From assembly GCA_029298735.1 (NCBI GenBank), contig JANSLP010000044.1, forward strand, positions 1-64,000: 64,000 bases of DNA, written 5' to 3'. How positions within the stretch are numbered: the first letter of the stretch is position 1; every line of letters begins with the position of its first letter. Both the position numbers and the translations under genes were made by a program. The notes under the pieces were generated by a model. It did not search any database and was not told the DNA's origin. It saw only the letters and a program-made list of their open reading frames with translations. The stretch comes from Ophiostoma sp. CBS 140.51. Taxonomy: Eukaryota > Ascomycota > Sordariomycetes > Ophiostomatales > Ophiostomataceae. This document shows positions 57,721 through 64,000 of this stretch, piece by piece.

Positions 57721-60144
57721 ATGGCAGAGCCCGCATCTGCCTCCACATCCACATTCACCGCGGCTGGCGCAGCCTCACACTCGAACTCACAACCATCTTC
57801 ATCTCATACGTCACTGCCACCTGCTCTGCCCCCACTCTTGTCACGCCTCTCATCACCACGGGCCGCACCGGTGTCCGTTAGTGCCGTCAATGCCGTTGGT
57901 GTTTCGGGTATTTCGGGTGTAAGTGGTGGTGCCGTCGGTGCTCCGACAACATCAGCCGCTGCCTCGCTGGCGACACGAGATGAGTCCATGCTGCGGGTTG
58001 TGAGACGGGCGGATAGTGTCTCGACTTCGACTGCGACAACAACGGCGGCTCCTTCCTCATCGACGGCGACGGCTTCGACAAAATCGACAACGACGGCATC
58101 TGCTGCCTTACCGCGTGAGGCGCCAACATCATCAGTCTCATCCGTATCGCTACCCGGCATCGGTGGTCCGCCAGTTCCAGTAGCCGCAGTACCGGCAACA
58201 CCGCTTCTACCACCAGCAACTGGGGCTGCCCTTGCTGGGCCTCTGGGCGGCTCATTTCCTGCCGGCCATGCTGGACCTGCCAGCGTTGCCACCGCACCGG
58301 CCGCTCTCACATCGACACCAAATCACAGCCACCGACCTCAACCGCCAGCACCCCCTCACCCACCTCTTCAACCCTCCTTGCCCTCCGCCAGCGCCCAGCG
58401 CCACATCGCCGAGGCCCGCCAGGCTCTCGATGCCAGCATCGCCAATTTGTTGGACACACAGCTCCAGAGCCGCGCTGTCCTCATGCACAACAACATGCGC
58501 TCTATTGAGAACCAGCAGCGCGATCTGGGCAAGGCCGTGCTGGGGTTACGCAAAGCCAACGACGGCCTCGCTCACCTCGTACACGAAATGACGGGCCCGC
58601 TCAAAGAAATGGGCAACATGCAAAATTGGACCGAAGTGCAGTTCCAGGGCCTGTCGGCGATTGACGAGACGCTGCGGCTGGTGCGGGAGAAGAGGGAGCG
58701 ACGGGAACGGCGTGAGAAGGCGGCTGTCGAACGTGAAGCACGGCGTGAGGCGAAGAGGGCGGCCAGACAAGAGGCGGGACTCCCAGAGGACGCTGATGAT
58801 GGCGAGAGCGACGGTAGCATCGATAGCGGAACGTACTGGAGTAGTAGCTACTACTCGTGCAGCAGCCGGAGTCGGAGCAGAAGCCGCAGTGGAAGCCGGA
58901 GTCGGAGCCGCAGTCACAGCAGGAGTCGACAAGGCAGTCCCAGCAGGTGCAAGACTACAGACGCACCGTTCGACAAAAAGGGCAAGGGAAAGGCCAAGAT
59001 TGAGGACATTGTCGAGAACGTCCGTGCCATGCCGTCTTCCACCAAGCGGAAGGAGAGCACTATCAGTGACAAGAAGGATGAGGGCGATGCAAGAAGGGAC
59101 AAGCCAAAGACTGATTCCGAACCGGCACCAGCCTTGGACAAGGGCAAAGGAAAGGAGGTTGAGGTTGCGGAGGCTATAACAAGTGTGACGAACAATATAC
59201 GCAACGACAGTCCGGAGCCAGAGACGGTGCCGCCGACAGAAGCACCGATAGAGCCACCGGTAGAGCCGCAGGAAGAGCAACAGGATATCTCAGCACCGGT
59301 CGTTGATTCAACAGAGCTTGAAAGTGCGCCTGTCATTGCGGAGGTGGAACCACAAACTATGCCAAACGAACAAGTTGGAACTGCACAGGTTGCACCGGAA
59401 GAAGAAGGTCCCAAGGCGGACGAGACTCTCGAGCCGACAACGAACGAACAGTCCGAACAAGCACTGAAAGAAGACACATTAAAAGAAGAAGTCATGCCTG
59501 CCGAAGAGGAAACAGTCGACACACATATTGATGAAGATAAAGACAATGCGCCAGAACAAGCTGTCAGCACACCAGCACTACAAAACAAATCTCCTGTACA
59601 CGACGACGGAGCCAACCTTGAAGAGAAAGTTACTCACGTTGAGAAACCGGACCCGACTGTACCTGAAAAACAAGGACCTGCCACGATCGAGCCAACGATA
59701 GAAGACGTTGTCGTCGTCGACAAATTAACGTCTGTGGAGGAGGCACCTGTCCCACCAGAGAAGCCACAAGAAAAGCGTGGTACACTGGCTCTACCAGAAG
59801 CCGTCGTTGACTCCCCGAGCGCTCCGGCGGAGACGGTCTCAGATGTGGCTGTGCCGGCAGGCACCGAGCTATCAGAGAAAGAGCGTGCTTGGGCTCACAC
59901 AACGCAACTAGCAGGTGTCAATTCTACACCAGAAGCTGCAACAGAAACACACAATGACCTGAAAAAAGGACCAGCTACGGTTAAAGAACCTGAGGAATTG
60001 AATACTTCCGCAACAGAAAAGACGCCCTCGGCAGACGAAGCAGACCGTCCAGTCGACACACCTGAAGCGCGACCAGAAGCAGAGGAAGCGGCAAAACCGT
60101 CAGCAGGGCCGGCGACAGAAGAATCTCACGCCCTGGCTGGCTGA
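57721..60144 (+). CDS. BLOC1S1/GCN5L1-domain protein with long RS-like and acidic C-terminal extension
   Basis: This is a single-exon gene of 807 aa. The first in-frame ATG is 57721 (CAAAATG context). Residues 1-225 are Ser/Thr/Ala/Pro low complexity. Residues about 228-322 match the GCN5L1/BLOC1S1 helical domain (AEARQALDASIANLLDTQL, VHEMTGPLKEMGNMQNWTEV, then AIDETLRLVREKRERRERRE). A charged helix follows (EREARREAKRAARQEAGL), then an acidic GESDGSIDSG and a run of Ser-Arg dipeptides (about 376-410). The last 380 residues are Glu/Pro/Thr-rich (PEST-like). BLOC1S1 acts in BLOC-1 (endosome maturation) or in mitochondrial and lysosomal acetylation; the whole family is normally about 120-200 aa. 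Which role, if any, this fungal protein retains is unknown. The low complexity makes homology outside the core unreliable. Confidence 0.75.
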   Translation: MAEPASASTSTFTAAGAASHSNSQPSSSHTSLPPALPPLLSRLSSPRAAPVSVSAVNAVGVSGISGVSGGAVGAPTTSAAASLATRDESMLRVVRRADSVSTSTATTTAAPSSSTATASTKSTTTASAALPREAPTSSVSSVSLPGIGGPPVPVAAVPATPLLPPATGAALAGPLGGSFPAGHAGPASVATAPAALTSTPNHSHRPQPPAPPHPPLQPSLPSASAQRHIAEARQALDASIANLLDTQLQSRAVLMHNNMRSIENQQRDLGKAVLGLRKANDGLAHLVHEMTGPLKEMGNMQNWTEVQFQGLSAIDETLRLVREKRERRERREKAAVEREARREAKRAARQEAGLPEDADDGESDGSIDSGTYWSSSYYSCSSRSRSRSRSGSRSRSRSHSRSRQGSPSRCKTTDAPFDKKGKGKAKIEDIVENVRAMPSSTKRKESTISDKKDEGDARRDKPKTDSEPAPALDKGKGKEVEVAEAITSVTNNIRNDSPEPETVPPTEAPIEPPVEPQEEQQDISAPVVDSTELESAPVIAEVEPQTMPNEQVGTAQVAPEEEGPKADETLEPTTNEQSEQALKEDTLKEEVMPAEEETVDTHIDEDKDNAPEQAVSTPALQNKSPVHDDGANLEEKVTHVEKPDPTVPEKQGPATIEPTIEDVVVVDKLTSVEEAPVPPEKPQEKRGTLALPEAVVDSPSAPAETVSDVAVPAGTELSEKERAWAHTTQLAGVNSTPEAATETHNDLKKGPATVKEPEELNTSATEKTPSADEADRPVDTPEARPEAEEAAKPSAGPATEESHALAG

Positions 60145-60574
60145 GATATAACGACTTTATGATACGAATGGACGATATTGATGATAAAACAATGTATTTT
60201 TCAAATTAATATTAAAGGCTTTTGTGCGTTCCCGTGCTAATGATGTTGTGTGCATAATGATGAAAACCGCAGATAAGAATGCTGCGCAGGTTCCGTTCCT
60301 GCTGATGACGCTCACTCCCCGTTCTATAAGTTGATTTTTGATTTCTGAACTCCGTATCATGCTGATATCAGACGCAAACCCTCTCGTAAGCGCCGATGTG
60401 CTCCCGAATATACCCCCGTTTTTGATACCGTAAACCGACAGTAACGCCGTATCTCTCTACCGTCTGTCTGATGCTGGACCAGACAGGCTCAGGGGTCTAC
60501 AGGACCCTCCTGTAGACCCCCCCCCTCGTCGACGACTGTAAGACCGCCGCCTAAGGTTGACTGCTGCCACCCCC
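60145..60574. other. Intergenic between convergent BLOC1S1-domain gene and TSC13
   Basis: 430 bp, AT-rich in the first half, with no gene. Contains the perfect hairpin at 60492-60520. Confidence 0.6.
60492..60520. repeat. Perfect 12-bp inverted repeat (hairpin) with 5-nt loop
   Basis: GGGGTCTACAGG and CCTGTAGACCCC flank a 5-nt spacer (ACCCT). It lies 55 bp downstream of the TSC13 stop (minus gene) and 348 bp downstream of the BLOC1S1-gene stop, in the convergent gap, so it could be transcribed in the 3' UTR of either gene. It might act on RNA stability or termination. No known element is recognised. Confidence 0.85.
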
Positions 60575-61624
60575 TTAGATCAAACCGGGAAGCATGGTGT
60601 ACTTCTTCTTCTTGTACTTGTCGGGGAACAGACGGCGCAGCGCCCGCTCCTTGTCGCGCGACCACATGCGCATGTAAAGCATGCCCACGGAAATGAAAAT
60701 GACCACCACAATGTCCCGCGCAATTAGAATCACGCCCAGCCACGAAATGACCTCGAACATGTAGTTGGGCGCCGTCACCAGGCTGCTGCCAAAGGCATTG
60801 GGGATCTTCTTCTCGGTGCCACCCGGCGAGCGCAGGTGGGCCAGATGCCAATGGACGGAGAAGTTGGCAATCTCGCCAAAGACAAAGAGGGCAATGCCGA
60901 CGTAGTCGAGGGGCGAGGTGCCAAAGCCGGAGCGAGGAGGGGAGGCGGCGGGGAAGTTGGACGAGACGCGGAAGGGCGAGAGGGGCGCGTACAAGGACCA
61001 GGCGCACGCAAAGCCGGCCAGTAGCCAGTAAAAGGCCGAGTTGCGGAAGACGTTGCGGGCGGGCATAGTGTTGGCGGCGAAGCGGTGCAAGAACAGGGTC
61101 TCGAGCTCACGCTTGAGGAAATGCAGTTGGAACAGGACGTAGACGAGGCGTTGGATGTCGGTGATGGCGTCGCTGCGGGAAGCAGTCTGACCGAGGCTCA
61201 GGGAGGCCGGCAGCGGGATGATGGGGCGCAGGTAGAAGAAGAGCAGGTGGAACAGGATCGGGCCGGCATATTCGATGATGTAGACAGTCCGCCATCCCAT
61301 TTGGGCGCCTACACGGTTAGCAAGGAGACATAATCAGCTGTCGACTCCGAAAGAGGACCTACCCAGATCCTGAACGAGAATGGCCTTTTGGTTGACGACA
61401 TTCTCCTGAGCACCAAGCACGGCGCGGCGGTCGCGGATGATCTTCCGCGTCACCGGGTCGAAGACGCCAATACGGTTGTAGTCCTTGACACCCGATGCCT
61501 TGGCCAGCTTCTGCTGCAGCTCCTCAATGGTTGACGCCGTCGTGACATCAATGGAGGCCGGCAGTTTCTTGATTGTGCCCGATTTGGCGCGGTTCGACAC
61601 CGCGAGCGTGAGTTTGTCGGCCAT
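60575..61624 (-). CDS. TSC13: Very-long-chain enoyl-CoA reductase TSC13
   Basis: The CDS is complement(join(60575..61308, 61363..61624)), giving 331 aa; the 54 bp intron has a GCTAACC branch and joins VQDLGAQMGWRTVYIIEYAG. TSC13 catalyses the last reduction of each elongation cycle for very-long-chain fatty acids (sphingolipid precursors) in the ER membrane. An N-terminal ubiquitin-like part (MADKLTLAVSNRAKSGTIKK, then VTTASTIEELQQKLAKAS) precedes a polytopic membrane region (AGPILFHLLFFYL, FYWLLAGFACAWSLYAP, LDYVGIALFVFGEI, DIVVVIFISVGML). The C-terminal steroid-reductase-like part includes AHLRSPGGTEKKIPN, LVTAPNYMFEVISWLGVILI and the ER-retention-like end KYKKKKYTMLPGLI. Length is close to yeast. 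Confidence 0.95.
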
Positions 61625-62602
61625 GTTTGGGTTGTCAGTAGCCTTGCAGAGCTCAAAGATTCGTGACTAAGAGACAAGTGACGGGGGTGTGTGGAGGAAC
61701 ACGAGAAAACTGGGAGGAAAAAGCGAGAGGAGAGGGCTGGAATAAAGCAAGAAAAAGAAGAGGAAGAGGCCCAAAATAGGGGATAGAGAAAGAGGGCTGT
61801 CTTCACGAGCAATTTTTACTAATGCTAAATTATGGGGGGGGTAGGGGGAGCCTCGGCGCCTTCCCGTTATGTTTTGTTCTGTTGGACTGGGAACTTTTTG
61901 GGGGGCGTTTTGGCCGTTCAGGGGGAACACGGTTGGGGCTCCATTGGAGCTGCTGGAGCTCTAATTGGCCCAGTATTAGTCTGTGACGTGCCTTTCGCTT
62001 CATTCTGTTGAACAGGCGAAGAAAAAGTTAAATGGCCGATCGCGCCCCAACGGCGGCAGGTGCGATCTTCCCGCGTGCTGGTACCTGTAAGAACTAAAAT
62101 TTTACCACGTAGTGTTATCTAGCCGCGCCACGCAGCTGTCCAAAACGGTGTAAGTCGACAGGGCCTTCGCGTGTGTTTTGTCGACCGTTCCTTCCTTTCC
62201 TTCCTTCGATATGAAGTGCATTTGTCAGGCCAGGAAGGAGCATCGACAAATCATCGAAATTGGAAAGAATGAAGACTACTCTTTCTTCATTTTGTTATTG
62301 TAGCCAGAAATTTTGGGTCTTTGTAACAAAATGGCACGAGCGCAGAAGGAGCCCCCAGGTGCAACGGTTCATCTCACCTGCCACAAACGACCACGACGGA
62401 CATCGCGGTTGCTCGATGAGCACGCGACCACATCCAGAGCCTGTTCACTTACCAACAGTCGCCAAGACAACTCAGAATCATCACTAGACCAAGATGGCCT
62501 CCATCACAGCAATCATTGAAATGCATCTGCCATCTCTGGCAGCCTGTCGACCAGCAATGATCTCAAACACAATATCCACCACTTAGTCTGGCTCCCGGCG
62601 CC
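61625..62602. promoter_or_regulatory. Divergent promoter region, TSC13 and the right-edge gene
   Basis: About 1 kb. The part next to TSC13 is C/T-rich on the minus strand. A short ATG frame at 62331-62519 could be a first exon of the right-edge gene but no convincing donor or acceptor joins them; I do not call it. Confidence 0.4.
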
Positions 62603-64000
62603 ATGGATCACCATCGAAAAGGAAACCACACGCCCAAGCGTTTTCTGTCGATGCGCAACCAGAGGACCACAAGCTCTGCCGCCAGCAGTGCAGAGACAAG
62701 CCCGCATTTTCTGTCTTGTCGACAAGCCGTGACGCCCCCTCGACCCAGTGTGGCATTGCCGGGACAGCCGCCGACGGGGCAGCATCCGGCGACTGTCTCA
62801 TCCAGCGGAGGGGCCCGGTTGCGGGAGCCTTTGCCCAATTTTGGCGATGCGATCCGCCAAAGTGAGACTTCGACTGCAGACACGGTTTTTGGTGGCATCC
62901 GCAAACGAAATGTGGTCAGCCGCGCCACAATCATCAACGGCCGGCCGACCACGCTGGTCACGCGGCTGCCAGTTCCTATAGCAGCACGCCGTCTCCAGTC
63001 TGAACCGGGGGCGAAGAGCAAGAGAACTGCGATGGCTGTCTCTTCTTCCTCCTCCTCTGTGACTGGCACCCCCGACAATGCCCCGCGGAAGAAGCCAGCG
63101 ACGCGGTTGTCGCCCACAGCCCTGGACTGGGTTCCGGGCCCAAGCACTGCCCTGTCGCCGCGTTTCGCCTCCCTCAGCTACGCTGACGTGGCCAGGATCG
63201 GTGACGGGCGTCCACCGCCGCCGTTTCCTCTGCTGAGAAAGCTCAATAATAACCCCCGTGGCCGCCATGCCACCAGCACTGGAACTGTTGTGCGACCGGG
63301 TGCCAACAGCAGCATTGCAACATCGGGAGGCAGTGGTATCGACATTGACAACGACAGCGAGATGGACGACGGACACAACTCAGACAAGGAGAACGACACC
63401 ACTCTCCAAGAGGCTAGAACAACCACAGCTAGCATAGACCCGTTGGCGAAGAAGACGCCCGACAATGGCCCTGCCTGTCATGGTCTGGGCGACGGCCTGG
63501 CAGACGGTCTTGGCTTTTTGGGAAAAAGTGCAGACGACGAGGGCTTTAGCATCGGCGCCTCGGACGAAATTTCGGTGAACATGAACTTTATGGCCAATGC
63601 ACGCGATGAGAGACTCTCGTATGCAGAACCATTACACCAAGAAATTGCACAGCAAAAGTCTCGCCAGTCCCAACCGGGTCCACAGTCCCCAGACCACAGG
63701 GCTCTCGACGAAGCTGTCGAAAAAATGCTGAAGCGGGCCAAAATAGATCGGTTCGCTGCTTCTCCTTTTTTGCCCAAAACGGGCGCACAGCTCTACGAGC
63801 TCCAACAAGAGCATAACCGTGAAGCCGATGCTCGGAAGAACTACCAGGCGGTACAGCAGAAGAAGGAATTGAAAAGGTTGATGTGGGCTCAACCTGTCCG
63901 GCCCCGACTTCCATTCACTGCGCGGCAGTTTCCTGGAGGTAAAGATGTGCAGGACAGCCAAGCCCGTCTTGGTTGCTCCCCGATCATGCAGGCTCCTTTC
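62603..64000 (+). CDS. Partial unrecognised gene, open to the right edge
   Basis: From the ATG at 62603 (the only in-frame ATG after the upstream stop at 62558) the frame is open for 466 codons to the end of the window. The N-terminal ~250 residues are basic and Ser/Pro/Thr-rich (KRFLSMRNQR, GGIRKRNVV, NAPRKKPATRLSP). A short acidic stretch (DIDNDSEMDDGHNSDKEND) follows, then a more ordered, charged helical region from about 310: AVEKMLKRAKIDRF, KTGAQLYELQQEHNREADAR, QQKKELKRLMWAQP. The composition resembles a nuclear or chromosome-associated protein, but I recognise no family. GGTAAAG at 63937-63943 could be a splice donor, in which case the last ~60 bases are intronic. An upstream exon is possible. 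Confidence 0.6.
   Translation, partial: MDHHRKGNHTPKRFLSMRNQRTTSSAASSAETSPHFLSCRQAVTPPRPSVALPGQPPTGQHPATVSSSGGARLREPLPNFGDAIRQSETSTADTVFGGIRKRNVVSRATIINGRPTTLVTRLPVPIAARRLQSEPGAKSKRTAMAVSSSSSSVTGTPDNAPRKKPATRLSPTALDWVPGPSTALSPRFASLSYADVARIGDGRPPPPFPLLRKLNNNPRGRHATSTGTVVRPGANSSIATSGGSGIDIDNDSEMDDGHNSDKENDTTLQEARTTTASIDPLAKKTPDNGPACHGLGDGLADGLGFLGKSADDEGFSIGASDEISVNMNFMANARDERLSYAEPLHQEIAQQKSRQSQPGPQSPDHRALDEAVEKMLKRAKIDRFAASPFLPKTGAQLYELQQEHNREADARKNYQAVQQKKELKRLMWAQPVRPRLPFTARQFPGGKDVQDSQARLGCSPIMQAPF

Overview
The window is nuclear DNA from a filamentous ascomycete. The genes are mostly short-introned (about 50-130 bp, GT-AG, with CTAAC-like branch sites), the coding sequence is GC-rich, upstream leaders are pyrimidine-rich, and the proteins carry long Ser/Pro/Gln/Ala low-complexity stretches. 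The gene set (PtaB-type LIM-binding protein, HbrB, ATG8, alpha-tubulin, Sws1) fits Pezizomycotina. A Sordariomycete is likely and Ophiostomatales is plausible from the homopolymer-rich proteins, but this is inference. I see no operon, CRISPR array, tRNA, rRNA or recognisable transposon.

Layout. Minus-strand block at 0.4-8.5 kb: a TetX-like FAD monooxygenase, a tandem-BTB protein and an unknown Ser-rich protein. Plus-strand block at 9.2-15.2 kb: the mismatch-repair/meiotic MLH3 and the HOPS/CORVET subunit VPS11, converging on a mitochondrial lipoate ligase (minus). Alpha-tubulin starts at 18.05 kb, divergent from the lipoate ligase, followed by the endocytic scaffold EDE1 (21.8-26.3 kb). A gene-poor 3.2 kb stretch leads to a secreted Ser/Pro-rich wall-type protein, DPH3 (diphthamide) and a small GPI-type protein (minus). 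HbrB/BIT61 (TORC2) is at 35.3-39.0 kb. After a 4.3 kb gap that includes a very long pyrimidine-rich leader comes the PtaB/Adn1-type LIM-binding regulator (43.3-46.0 kb). ATG8 (minus), HEM13 (haem synthesis), an SWS1-like SWIM protein, RPN8 (minus, proteasome lid), adenylate kinase ADK1, a BLOC1S1/GCN5L1-domain protein with a large extension, TSC13 (minus, very-long-chain fatty acid elongation) and a partial unrecognised gene running off the right edge complete the window.

The genes are mostly independent housekeeping loci. Themes recur (endosome-vacuole traffic: VPS11, EDE1, BLOC1S1, ATG8; DNA repair and recombination: MLH3, SWS1; TOR/growth: HbrB), but nothing in the layout shows co-regulation. 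Start codons were checked as ATG, and exon joins were worked out by reading splice signals and family conservation. I found no clearly new multi-gene system. The best leads are single-gene oddities: the BLOC1S1 fusion, the PtaB leader and tandem acceptor, a perfect hairpin between convergent genes, and the unidentified genes.
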